This document shows, one piece after another, positions 12,536 through 24,026 of a stretch of DNA of 62,239 bases. Each line of letters opens with the position of its first letter. Positions within the stretch are counted from its first letter, which is position 1. Source of the stretch: Hofstenia miamia (taxonomy: Eukaryota; Xenacoelomorpha; Acoela; Hofsteniidae); NCBI GenBank assembly GCA_900660155.1, contig CABFPE010000221.1:454698-516936 (forward strand), written 5' to 3'. Below the pieces are notes generated by a model, which saw nothing but the letters and a program-made list of their open reading frames with translations, ran no database searches and was not told the origin of the DNA. The translations under genes and the position numbers were made by a program.

Positions 12536-12792
12536 GATTGATTTAGCCAAAAATTACTAATGTTAGTCACCACTAGATTTGACTGTAAAGAGATTCAAGC
12601 AATTATATACTGCGAATCAAAGGCTACATTTCCGAGGCCGATCTTGTTCGGGTATTGAATATTTTGATTAGGCCGTGTTCGGAACTATGCTGAGTTCGAT
12701 TGAATTTTAAACAGAAATGCGCTGTTAGCCAGTGAAATGTAAACGGTGTTTTATGACATTTTCCCAAGTTACAAGAAGACAATGCGCGAAAG

Positions 12793-13315
12793 CAGAGGCG
12801 TGCATTAAGGGTAAGCGCCGCTTGCCCATTGAAATTTATTTGAACAAATGAAGAAAAACTATTTATGCTTACACAACATATTTATAAGTTTCCAATTCTT
12901 TTAAATTTCCTTTTTTTATAAATTCTAAACATTAAACTAATTACTGATCATTTTCGTCATTTAAATAATGTAAAATTCTGTATTTTGGGTAAGTTTTTTC
13001 TTGTTGAACAATTCAACTATATGAGTTATGTAATAATTGATTTAATATTATGAACAGCAATAATAATCAATATTCTATTACTTACCTTAATTGTGATAAT
13101 TGGTATTGATAAAAATCATTTTCTCCAATTACAACTGAAAACAGTCGGCACAACTGCCTGCCGCTTCCTTTATCACACTTAAATTTTTTAGATAATGATT
13201 TATATGTTTGAAATTAAAGTTATATGCAACATATGCAATACAAACATATAAATTTTATAATTATATCAGGAAAGCAGTTTCAGATGCACATTTATATAGA
13301 GATAGCAGCATAGAG
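12793..13315 (+). repeat. 0.5-kb repeat, copy 1, ending at a single N
   Basis: Starts CAGAGGCGTGCATTAAGG, a hAT-like end, and is essentially identical to 13381-13912 apart from about 10 bases near the left end (GCGCCGCTTG against GCAAGGTAAACGCTGCTTG). It ends exactly at the isolated N at 13316. It could be a second insertion, an allele, or an unmerged assembly overlap. Confidence 0.8.
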
Positions 13316-13380
13316 NGTCAAATATATGTACACAAAACGCTTATCTCAATAGTTATGTTGATTATTATATAGACATGCAT

Positions 13381-13912
13381 CAGAGGCGTGCATTAAGGGT
13401 AAGCAAGGTAAACGCTGCTTGCCCATTGGAATTTATTTGAACAAATGAAGAAAAACTATTTATGCTTACACAACATATTTATAAGTTTCCAATTCTTTTA
13501 AATTTCCTTTTTTTATAAATTCTAAACATTAAACTAATTACTGATCATTTTCGTCATTTAAATAATGTAAAATTCTGTATTTTGGGTAAGTTTTTTCTTG
13601 TTGAACAATTCAACTATATGAGTTATGTAATAATTGATTTAATATTATGAACAGCAATAATAATCAATATTCTATTACTTACCTTAATTGTGATAATTGG
13701 TATTGATAAAAATCATTTTCTCCAATTACAACTGAAAACAGTCGGCACAACTGCCTGCCGCTTCCTTTATCACACTTAAATTTTTTAGATAATGATTTAT
13801 ATGTTTGAAATTAAAGTTATATGCAACATATGCAATACAAACATATAAATTTTATAATTATATCAGGAAAGCAGTTTCAGATGCACATTTATATAGAGAT
13901 AGCAGCATAGAG
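13381..13912 (+). repeat. 0.5-kb repeat, copy 2
   Basis: Second copy of the element at 12793, with the same CAGAGGCGTGCATTAAGG start, preceded by 64 bases of different sequence after the N. Sequence continues past 13912 without a matching inverted end, so the right terminus is not defined. Confidence 0.8.
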
Positions 13913-14302
13913 AAAATTTATTAAGATTTGGTGTAATTCTTAACGAATTATATTTTTAGTATTAATTTGATTTTATTATTCGTTTGTAATGCAAGAACAT
14001 CTGTCAACAAAATAAATTTCTTCGAATAATTGTCCGCAAAGTTTCCTCGAATCTATGACGAAAAGCAAGGTTGACACAACAGGATTAGTCTCAAATTGAT
14101 TGAGAAAACAAAATAGATCATTTTTACAGGGTTTTCTACTAATAAGAGGCAACATTTACTATTATAAAAAATACATTTAGTATGTTGTCTAAATTTTGTT
14201 CAATTTGTAACCTCACATCGATAAAATATTCATGGATCAAAAATCAATTGTTTCAGGTTGTTGTTGTTGAACAATGTACTGCTGCCACAAAATTTACCAT
14301 CC

Positions 14303-14371
14303 GTGGTCCATTGGTGGCTATGGGTGGTTGCAATTGCCACTATTGGCATTTTTTCGCCACCAGTGGACCAC
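14303..14371. repeat. GC-richer hairpin
   Basis: Arms GTGGTCCATTGGTGGC (14303-14318) and its inverted partner (14356-14371) match at 15 of 16 positions around a 37-base loop. A CATGGTACCATG palindrome follows immediately. It stands out from the AT-rich surroundings. A 91-codon frame (14182-14457) crosses it but shows no known motif. Confidence 0.6.
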
Positions 14372-14646
14372 TGGTACATGGTACCATGTGTAAATCAGTG
14401 AGATTAAAATCATTAATTTCGAAATGCGAGATGGATGTCATTGCGAACATTTTCTAAATGCTTTGCTCGATTCATTTTAAGGCTCTCAGCCTCAACTTAT
14501 CTTAATCAGCGATAAATGGGTGGATCTGACCAATGAGTTATTTGATTTATGTTATTTGTGGACTTAGTATATGCTTTGGCTAGGATAATACTTTCTTACT
14601 TTTGAATAACTTTTAAATTTACCATCATCTACTAAATTTAAATTTA

Positions 14647-15145
14647 TTGTTGTTAACTGTCTTTAGTAATTTTAATAAAAGCATGAGACCAAAAGAGATA
14701 TATTTGACTCAAAGTTCTTATGACATCATAAACCTAGAAATAATCAAATTAAAGTTGAATCTGACGAACGAATATCCAAGTAATTTTATTAACAAATTTA
14801 TTAAAGAAACAATGGATGAAATATTGAACAAAACAGGAAAACATTCGAATAATTTGGAATACATGTAGAGGTAAGCACACAACAGATGTGGTAATTAAAA
14901 TACGAAGAATAAACTATATAAAAGAAAATGTAAAGTTTGATTATACAGTGCGAAAGCTTAGTGAAACCTAAAACTAACATCAATTACAAAGATGTGATGT
15001 CCAATAAATCCAAATCTATAAAATCAATTGCATCTGTGGTGAGGACTATATTGGATATAGTGGCAGACAACTAAGCAGAGGAATTAAAGAGCACGAAACT
15101 ACGTCAACCATACCCGAACTTTTAAAAGTAATAGAAAGTATATAG
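14647..15145 (+). pseudogene. Penelope-like element, C-terminal GIY-YIG fragment
   Basis: Two pieces are visible. The first, 14647-14868, contains the linker typical of Penelope-like elements (NLTNEYPSNFINKFI, then TGKHSNN). The second, about 15017-15145, reads INCICGEDYIGYSGRQL followed by IKEH. That matches the GIY-YIG endonuclease pattern CxCGxxYIGxTxRxL...EH. In Penelope-like elements this domain follows the reverse transcriptase and cuts target DNA. The two pieces are separated by stops and frame changes, and no reverse transcriptase was recognised upstream. This is therefore a 5'-truncated, inactive copy. The GIY-YIG call is firm; assignment to Penelope-like elements rests on the CxC and EH context. 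Confidence 0.8.
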
Positions 15146-17072
15146 GTACGATCAATGCAACCAAGTCTTAACATCAAAGATCAGCACAAATTCCTTTAAT
15201 CAACGTTTAATTACATCATAATATTTTTTAATTAAATAATGCATATTTAGATGGAAACTTTTGTAAATTGACAATGCTGAAGTTGAACGAAATATACTCT
15301 TTTAGTCGAATGTTTAAATTAAAATTAAATTCAAGTTATTTACGTCAATTATCATACCAAGTTTATTCCATGCTTCTCCTATTTAGTATGTAAGCTCCAC
15401 AGATATAGATAAACCTGAAAGATTTCAGAAAAAAGTTAATTTACTACAAACTTTTACCAGTTTCGTGATATCATCAGCTAAAGGATGTTTATCAATTTTA
15501 TCGATATAGTAAATGTGATTTAATCAATATTTTAGACTACCTTTCATTTGAATTTAAATACAGTCGAAAATAAAAAAATTTACTATTTGTTATGAAGAAA
15601 ACAAAGAAGAATTCTGCCGATCACTGGTACTTTAATAGAATTAGCGTTATTGTTAACTATCTAATTCTGAAGTAAAATTTTGACTTCTTTGATAATCCAA
15701 AGCTAAGCAAAAAAATAGTTTATGATATTCTATGGGATTTCTTCGAAAATTCCTATCAAAGCAATGGATTTAAACGGTTTTTGAAAAATATGGTTCGATG
15801 ACTTGAAGGTTTCAACTGAATGCTTTCATTGCTAAGAGGTTGCTTACCTAAATATCTTCTCATAAATGATACCTGTTCACATATTTGTGGTATTACAAGT
15901 TATGGCGCTTTGATTGCAATTGGCCAGTATTTATAGAACAAGATTAATAAAATGAGCAACTGGGCCATCAAAAAAGTTGCTGAAGTACCCAGATACACTC
16001 ACTTAACTAAATTTTACAAAAAATTTCATGTGATGAAACCAACAAAATATATAATGTATTTGGCATACCTTTATCTCCTTGACATATTCTTTGGAAAAAC
16101 TAACATTTTCAAAGCACATTAATAGTAAACAAAATTTAATAGACGACCACAAAAATTTCTAAAAATCCATCACCTTAAAAATTAAAATGCCTTCAACTCA
16201 TTGTTTGTACATGCATCTAAATTATTTAATAAGATACCTCTAGAATGTAGAAATACCATTCAACCCAAAAGATTTATTAAAACATTTTCTTAAACAAGAC
16301 AGTACTCGTAAATAATGTTCTCAGATTTTTCGTGTTTTCTAAAATTTCTGTTGCCACATTTCATTGGATTAATAATGTAACATTGTCTTATAATGAATTT
16401 GTAGTTTATACATAAGCTTTTTAATAAAAAGCCTTAAAAGGTAGTAGTATTAGTAGTAACCATACCTATAAATGCAAAATTACACGACAATTGATTTTTT
16501 TAATTGATATGCAAAAATCTTGCATTTTGGATGTGATATCTCTAGTTGACTACACTAAGTTAAGAATAACATCTCGGACTATAAATATTATTGCAGTTTG
16601 GGTTATAAACATAATATATGAATCAATTAACTTCACAAAATAGAATACCAAGCATGTATAATTATTTTTTAAGCGTTTGTTTAAGTTCAATTATACCAAT
16701 GCACTGCATAAAAATGCATTTAACGTTACATCTTGAAATGTAGTAAATTATATTATATGCAAGTTCAAGCTATTATAATTATAAAGGTTATGACAAAAGA
16801 AACTTTTCTATTGCTTATTCAAAACAAGTTCTATTTCTCCAATAGCAACTGAGGCCAGGTAATTGCAAAGTTTCAACCAATAGAATAACACGTGGATTAA
16901 CAATTAAGTCATGTGTTTCATCAAAGCACCAGATTGAAGTAGAGCACGATTCATTAAGTTTATAATTTAGCTTCAATAACTTGCAACATCTGATATTTAG
17001 ATAAAAGTGCATCATCTGGGCAGAAGTCCGCATGAAAGTCGCACTCCATTAGCTTCATATTTTAATTTGCTC

Positions 17073-17076
<4 letters not shown>
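15146..17076. other. AT-rich DNA, nothing recognised
   Basis: No element ends or coding motifs were recognised. Part of it may be untranslated Penelope-like sequence, but I cannot show this. Confidence 0.5.

Positions 17077-17077
<1 letters not shown>

Positions 17078-17106
<29 letters not shown>
17078..17106. repeat. (TA)n microsatellite
   Basis: Uninterrupted TA dinucleotide array. Confidence 0.95.
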
Positions 17107-17110
<4 letters not shown>

Positions 17111-17382
17111 AAGCATATTTTGCTAAGATTTATATTAATTGGAATAGAGCACATTGCTTAATGTTTTCTAATATAATTTAGTCAACTTCAGAAATATAAA
17201 AATTTGCGGTGGGAAGTTGATGCAGATTTTACAATATACTACAATAATTAATTAATACAGATACAGTGATCTTATATTCTTCTGCCTATTTAGTAGCATT
17301 GATTTTTAATGATCTTTAATTAGTATGGCATCAGATATTTTTGATTTGTATGATATTAAAATTATTCTAAAATTGTCTGGAT

Positions 17383-17383
<1 letters not shown>

Positions 17384-17432
<49 letters not shown>
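17384..17432. repeat. (TA)n microsatellite
   Basis: Uninterrupted TA dinucleotide array flanked by TTGA and TCAAG, which are complementary and extend the dyad. Confidence 0.95.
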
Positions 17433-17434
<2 letters not shown>

Positions 17435-18497
17435 AGGTAATAGTATTATAATTTCATATATTCTATTTTTGTTCTAACCATATAAAAATATGAAAGTCTA
17501 GTAACCAATTTGCAAAAATTAAATATATTTACTGAATGCATAATATATTTTTTATTAGAAATTTATGAAACGAATAATAACATATTTTAAAACGTTCGGT
17601 TTAGGTTTTCAATCATTATCAGATGTTTACAATGAGACTTATGATTGACAAGTTTTTGAATTCAAAGCTTTTTCATAGCACTTTAACATATGCTGTTATA
17701 GAATTTTCAGCATAACAATGTCAATAAGCGTACAATTTGTCAGTTATAAGTCTTACAATAGTTTGCAACAGTGGAGTTTGTTAGTATTATAATATTATTA
17801 TTACCAAGACTTTCTTCAAACATGAGCATTTTTAATTTCAAAGCTTTTTAAAAAAGGCTTATCACTGAGCTAATTCATAAAAATTGTAAATTACTTTTTT
17901 TGAAAATCAACTATTAGGATACGTTAAAAGAACTTGCCAAAAAACATTAAGTAATTTGCTATGAATTTCATTAACGTAATATTTCAAATTCTATCTCAAC
18001 TAAAACAATAAAAATCTTCAACTCTACAATTTCAACATACTTAATGCTTACCATCCATTATTGAGAAAGTTATTGCAAAATAAGTGTCCTATCACAGTTA
18101 AAAAAACTAGTTTTTCATTAGATCTACTCATTTCGAATGTTCTTCGTAGCTCTTATTAATACAAAAGTAACTTTATTCTTATGATATGTATGAGAAGCAA
18201 AATTAGCAAAATATATTACCTACAGATATTCATTATAATCAAGTTCTATATGAATCATTGGTGAATCTTTCGATCTGGTTTACAACAAATTTTGTAATAA
18301 ATTATCATTGAAATGTGACTATTCTTACAGAATGAATAAAAGTAAATCTATTTTTTCAAACCATAATGCAATGTACAGAATTAACCACATAGACATACAA
18401 ACAATTCAAATTACTTTTCTATTTTGTTATATGCATATTGCAAGAAGTGTAGCAAACAGTTGTATTTTGCTAGCTATGTAATCACTTTTAGCAAAGA
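17433..18497. other. AT-rich DNA, nothing recognised
   Basis: No coding or element motif was established. A possible retroelement 3'-end motif near 17590-17625 is discussed among the rejected items. Confidence 0.5.
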
Positions 18498-18839
18498 ATT
18501 GTTTCACAACCTATTTTCTATATTTTGCCAATTGACAAGATATGATATTATCTTTTGAATAAATTATGTTTCCCTCCTTCAACTTAATGTCATGCTTAGT
18601 GACATTCTTCACCCTCCTTTATCACTTAATTATTTTCGCACTCATGAATCTTTTTAGCCGCAATTTCCATTGTTTCACAACCTATTTTCTATATTTTGCC
18701 AATTGACAAGATATGATATTATCTTTTGAATAAATTATGTTTCCCTCCTTCAACTTAATGTCATGCTTAGTGACATTCTTCACCCTCCTTTATCACTTAA
18801 TTATTTTCGCACTCATGAATCTTTTTAGCCGCAATTTCG
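18498..18839. repeat. 171-bp tandem duplication
   Basis: Two adjacent units (18498-18668 and 18669-18839), identical as far as I can read except at the last base. Each runs from ATTGTTTCACAACC to CCGCAATTTC. No N lies at the junction. It is either a recent duplication or an assembly repeat. Confidence 0.9.
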
Positions 18840-20150
18840 TCACAGCTTAAAGCAATGCTACTTGATTTATACTCTCCTACTCATCAGCTAAAAACACAAT
18901 TCGCCGCAGTTTTGCAGCTGATATTAACTAAATTAATTGGGTGCATTTCAGTTAAATCTAGACTGCCATTGTATCTTTAAACTCATATAACTTTTTCCAC
19001 ATTTACAAACAATGTTCTCCAAGTATCCTGGAATATGGTACATCTATGTCAATGGGTAAATGTGCTTCTTGTTATGATGAAAATGTTTGGTAAAACTTAT
19101 TCCGGTTTCCTGTATGAGGACTATGATAAAATATGAATTTATTATTTTTGGAAAATCTGAACTTTGCAAAATCATTCAAAAACTTTCCATACATATTGTT
19201 TAAGTCTAAAACCAAAGTTTTCTGCAATTATACCATCCAAGTCTAGTTCAGGGCGCCTTTGCGCAAAGTCAGAATTCGTCGTGTTCTACAAAATTTCTGT
19301 AAGTGCTGTTAGGGAGTAAGTAAATATTCAAAATCAAAAATTTTTAGTTTCACAATACATAAACAACTTGCATATTAATTTTTATAAAATTAAATTATAT
19401 CACAATATATTATCACACTCTATTTTACTTTTGCTCCTTCTGGTGTTATTAAAATTATTTATGCAGATAGGGTCTAAGCCTTTTTTATTTACACTAAAAG
19501 ATTAAGCAATGAAAACAATAAGTAAAAATTGCTAATTTGCTGTTATTTAAAGCAAAAATATATGAAATGGATGAGGATGTTATTATTAAATCAACCAAGT
19601 TCTCTAAAGTTTTTTTAGCAGCATAATGAAGAATTGACTAGCAGTACACATAAAATGATACCCTTACTAAACGTTTTCAAATGGGAGGAGTGACTAATCG
19701 TTGAAGAATATTTATTTAGTAAATATTTACATAGTAAAAAGCCTTTTCGTAACTGACCGTGGAAATTTGATAGAATTCGTAAATAGAATCTTATTAATAA
19801 AACTGGCGTCTGGTGTCTATATGCAGAGTCTTTGATTGAAGTTTAGGTAATGAAATAGACCTTAAGACCATATTTTATATAGAAACAATCCGCCAGTCAT
19901 TTATCTCAATTCGTTCTACACTCAATTTAGATTTTGTAATGCATAATTAATACTAAGAAGAAAGTAGAATATATGATGATGTTTTAACTCATTTCGACGT
20001 ATTTATTTCATTTATATAAATTGAAAATCTACAAAATATTTCATTTTTTTTCCAAAATGCAAACTGTCACTCATTTCTGATGAGCTTCGTGCAATAAATT
20101 TGTCATTCGTATAAAACTGTATTAGAGTATTTCTTTTTCCATAAATCCAA

Positions 20151-20152
<2 letters not shown>
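18840..20152. other. AT-rich DNA, nothing recognised
   Basis: No element ends, RNA genes or coding motifs were recognised. Confidence 0.5.

Positions 20153-20181
<29 letters not shown>
20153..20181. repeat. (TA)n microsatellite
   Basis: TA array. A minus-strand frame through it (20012-20197) encodes an IYIYIY run and is a by-product. Confidence 0.95.
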
Positions 20182-20185
<4 letters not shown>

Positions 20186-20811
20186 AGTCGCGGTCACTGG
20201 ATTAGCATCACTTCAATATTCATATAATAAACTGTATACAACATAGGTGTATATTTAACAAATAAAATTTCTTAGATAATGGAGTAAAATTCATAGAATT
20301 ACTAAAATTTAATGGAATAAAAGTTTACATGTTTCTAATATATATTAGTCCATCATTGACATCTAGAACAGCACAAATTCTATATGTAATAGACACCACT
20401 AAATTCTTTGCAATGCTTCTCAATTATCTGTTGACACCAAACTAGTTTTATTTTGCAAGTGAAATTTATTGTACTGCAGACCGTGAGGCCAACACACAGT
20501 TATGTGGCAATTATAATATTATCGTAACATTGTCTCATGAGAGAATAACACTTTGTGCCAATCCTCTGAAGTCATTTCTTTGTAGTATTGACAAAATGAT
20601 ATTCTTTTTTTATATTCGTCTTAAATAACAATGGCTTTTGGGACGATTGTATGATTTAAGCCCTCTTTCTTTACTCAGTCTCCACCAAAGTGCATGATCA
20701 CTTACAGGCACACACTGGAAATAATTTATTGAAATATCTTTCGAGGTTTTTATTTTCTGTTGGTAAAATAAATTATTCCAATATTATTTATTGAAATTAT
20801 TTGGATAAAAC

Positions 20812-21090
20812 TATTTATTTACAGTGTCTGCTAACAGGTACTGTCAGTTGATTTCGAATTTCTGTTGAAGATGTGATCGGTATGCATTTCACAAAACGCA
20901 TATTGAGATTATAAACTCTTTCAGTAGTGACTCGTGTTCTTAATGGATGCTTTCGAGCCTTAAAACGCCCAGATCCAATGTGACGCGCACGACAACAATG
21001 AACAACGTTTTGACACATATCACATTGCGGAGATACAGCTTATTGAGACATTCCTAAATCCTGAAGAGTGACGAATTGTGCAACAAGGTC
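20812..21090 (-). pseudogene. Tc1/mariner transposase relic, DNA-binding region
   Basis: The minus strand encodes a decayed N-terminal helix-turn-helix part of a Tc1-type transposase. From 21090 downward it reads AQFVTLQDLGMSQ, then a stop. A CQNVVHCCRARHIGSG stretch, KARKHPLRTRVTT and ITSSTEIRNQLTVPVSRH follow. The last two match the Tc1 pattern GRPRVTTxREDR...SSxEIxxxLxxPVSxxTV. The frame stops right after the second HTH, and the DDE catalytic domain is absent. It is therefore an inactive fragment. No TA-flanked inverted ends were defined. The match is by pattern memory and covers only about 90 residues. Confidence 0.7.
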
Positions 21091-21945
21091 TTTCTTAGCA
21101 TTTTATAAAATGTGATATGCATTGCACATGCCTTATATTTATTTTCATATTTTATATTTTGCTATATTCTCATTGGCAGAACTTATATCATAGCACTTAT
21201 TATCTAATTTAGCTGCATTTGTAATCAAGTGATTGAATGAATTGAAATCTGTTTTTAAGATAATGTGATACTAATCCATATTAAAAATAAAATATAAACA
21301 AAACAGAAATTTAACAACGCGTTACGCAATTTAACGTTGCTACATCACGCTATCATGAAATGCGGTAATAGGTATAATATTTTACAAAATTTATAAAATT
21401 AAAATTCACAAAGCTCATTATTAGTTTGACTGTTAATTAAAATTTGATTGAAAAAGAAAAAAAAAGATTTCTATTTAGATGTTCTCAAATTTCTAGGGAG
21501 TCTGCTACATCTGTCTTTTGATCTTTAACTAATATTTTAAGATAATTTCGTATGCTTTATGTAAATTATGATATATCTCTGTTTGCATATGGTTTTTTAG
21601 ATGTTCATTAACTCGTACTTCAAAATTTCTTAAAGTTATACGTATATGTGCATATACGCTTCGGATGTGATTATTGCGCTGACCATAGCCAATTTAAATA
21701 TATGTTCACTAGTGTTTACTTATATTTTTTGCGTGTGTATTGACTATTAATAAGGTGTATATACCATCTATATATCCTTTGCGGTTTGATACACACCGCC
21801 CCAACGCGTGTGCCTATATACTCTTCCGAAGAGTACAAAATTTTTAACTGAGTTTTAAGAAACTTGTGTTATATGTACTACACTTTATAAACCCGGCGTA
21901 GAACAAAGATATCTTAAAATATATGCAGATTAAAATTAAAAAATT

Positions 21946-21951
21946 ATAATA

Positions 21952-22003
<52 letters not shown>

Positions 22004-22004
22004 A
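21946..22004. repeat. TA/TG microsatellite
   Basis: TA array with internal ATGTAT interruptions. Confidence 0.95.
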
Positions 22005-22104
22005 ATATTTATATCAAAATCTGATATAATCTTATTCCCTTGAAAATGTTCATCCGAAGCCATGCGACAGTTTTAGCATTTAAATTTTTCGAAAACTTTA
22101 ATAT

Positions 22105-22108
<4 letters not shown>

Positions 22109-22158
<50 letters not shown>
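22109..22158. repeat. (TA)n microsatellite
   Basis: Uninterrupted TA array ending in TGTGAG. Confidence 0.95.
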
Positions 22159-22159
<1 letters not shown>

Positions 22160-22161
<2 letters not shown>

Positions 22162-23065
22162 AGAAGAAATATATTTTTTTAATTTTGTTTTTTACCATAT
22201 ATACAGTCATAGGTAAAATTTGCACAAGAGCTCTTAAAATTATCTTCATCTCACTACATAAGAAGATATATAATTTTTCTTTTATAATATAAATCTAATA
22301 TGATAGCATTTTAATTATTCTCTTTAAATATCATTTTATTAGACTGAGTTTTTTCAATAAATTTTAAAATTTTCACTATAGAATTTAGATCATATTCAAA
22401 ATAAAATTTACAACAACGATTAATCTAAATACACCATACTCTCAAACATAAAAAAAATAACAAATTTTTCAAGACTATATATATTTAACTTAGATCGTTG
22501 TATTTTATGATTTTAGTCACATTTTTAAAAATTTTAAAAAATATAATATCTACATATGTGTAATTGCCCGTGTTATGGGAATTTTTTTCAATTCATGATA
22601 GTTCTTTACTTTCATGAATATTATAAATACATTATTTATATACTGAAAAACAGCGACAAAAAACACTTGAATCCAACTGAATGTTACAGATAGTATTCAA
22701 AATAATCCAAGAATTAGTTATTTCTATAATAATTTCAAATAGTAAATTATGCTTTTGGACTATTTGAAAATCTAAATCAAATATCATATTTGTCAATTCT
22801 TTTTCATAATAAAAACAATTCATGTCATTTTCAGATAATTTGTGACTTGAGATCAATTATAATATAAGGGAGTTTTTTAAAAAAATAAATATGTACAATA
22901 AGTGTATCTACAAGGGTCAATTATAAGAATCAAATTAATTGATTTATATATATATATATATATATATATAAGTTGTAAAGTGTTAAGTTTATATATATAG
23001 ATAAATAAGATGAAATTTAGAATTGACTATGGCAACATATTATCGATTAAGCCTCTTAAACTTTA
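22160..23065. other. AT-rich DNA with one TA array
   Basis: Holds a TA array at about 22946-22971; otherwise nothing recognised. Confidence 0.5.
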
Positions 23066-23073
23066 GATTTAAG

Positions 23074-23361
23074 CAGGCCCGTGGCTTGCATTTGAAATTT
23101 AGGGGGGGCATGGCCCTGCAAATTTCATAAAATTAATCATAGTTTTACTCATATGAAATAGTTTCGCACTTTTTCATTGAATTTTTAAATAGAATGACTT
23201 TGTATTTTGTATATTTTAACTAAAATATATTCACTCTAAATTAGTTACAGAATATTAGAATTATTACTATGAGTTTTGTATCCAGGATGCCATGAGGAAG
23301 GGGGTCAAGTGGCCCAACAGGACGGACCATGCCCCCTGGCCCTCTCTTAGCCAGGGTTTTG
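23074..23361. mobile_element. hAT-like MITE, 288 bp
   Basis: Left end CAGGCCCGTGGCTTGC; reverse complement of right end CAAAACCCTGGCTAAG. Both are followed by an inverted GGGGGCATGG block. Flanking octamers gattaag-type: gatttaag (23066-23073) and gatttgag (23362-23369), 7 of 8 identical, as expected of an ageing hAT target duplication. No coding capacity is visible. Confidence 0.65.
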
Positions 23362-23797
23362 GATTTGAGTCTCTATGACTCTACGTTTGATTACTATGTG
23401 AGTTGACTCTTTAATACTTATATATGCTTGTAATGTTGAATTACAGAGCAATATTCAATTTGGAATGCTAATTACAAATGCTTTTAGCTAATTTTGTAAA
23501 CTTATAAATTATAGCTTATAAAATATAATAAGATTTTACGTACTGAATTTGATAAATTGTGAACTACTTCCATTGCAGTTATTCAAACTGATAATCATTG
23601 CCCTGGTGAAATTAGATTAGTAGTCCTGTTAGATCTGCTCCGTTGCTGGACCAATAAAAACAAATCATGTAACCGGACTGAGGCTAACTCTTCAATTTCA
23701 ACCTGTACGGATCAATTGGATTTGATATCGCCATAATATTCGAACACAATTATGCATGTATATGGAAAAATAAAATTGTCCTTCATGTATTAGTTTA

Positions 23798-24026
23798 CAG
23801 AGGCGTACGCAGGATTTTCTGACGTAGGGGGACATCATCGTTATTATCCACTGCGGGGCGAAGGGCGGGAAAATTTTTGAAAATATTGAAAAAATAGACC
23901 CTAAAAATGCATTTCACGATCCTAGTTTTTAAGTTTTTCAATTTTAACCATTTATCCAGTCAAATTCAAATTTGGAAACCTGACGGGGAGGGGGACATGC
24001 CACTATACCCCCTGCGTACGCCACTG
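23798..24026 (-). mobile_element. hAT MITE, 229 bp, family of 58203
   Basis: Same family as 58203-58439 in opposite orientation. It begins CAGAGGCGTACGCAGGATTT and its right end is GCGTACGCCACTG. Internal words match, including GCATTTCACGATCCTAG and TTATCCAGTCAAA. Flanking octamers are ttagttta and ctagttca, 6 of 8 identical. Confidence 0.85.

Noticed and set aside
17585..17625. Minus-strand CTGATAATGATTGAAAACC followed by CCGAACGTTTT, like the 3' end of some retroelements
   Set aside because: The resemblance rests on memory of a short motif, and no coding sequence lies next to it.
21781..21815. GATACACACCGCCCC resembles the conserved 3' region of small-subunit rRNA
   Set aside because: Only about 13 bases match, and none of the surrounding rRNA helices are present. 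Treated as coincidence.
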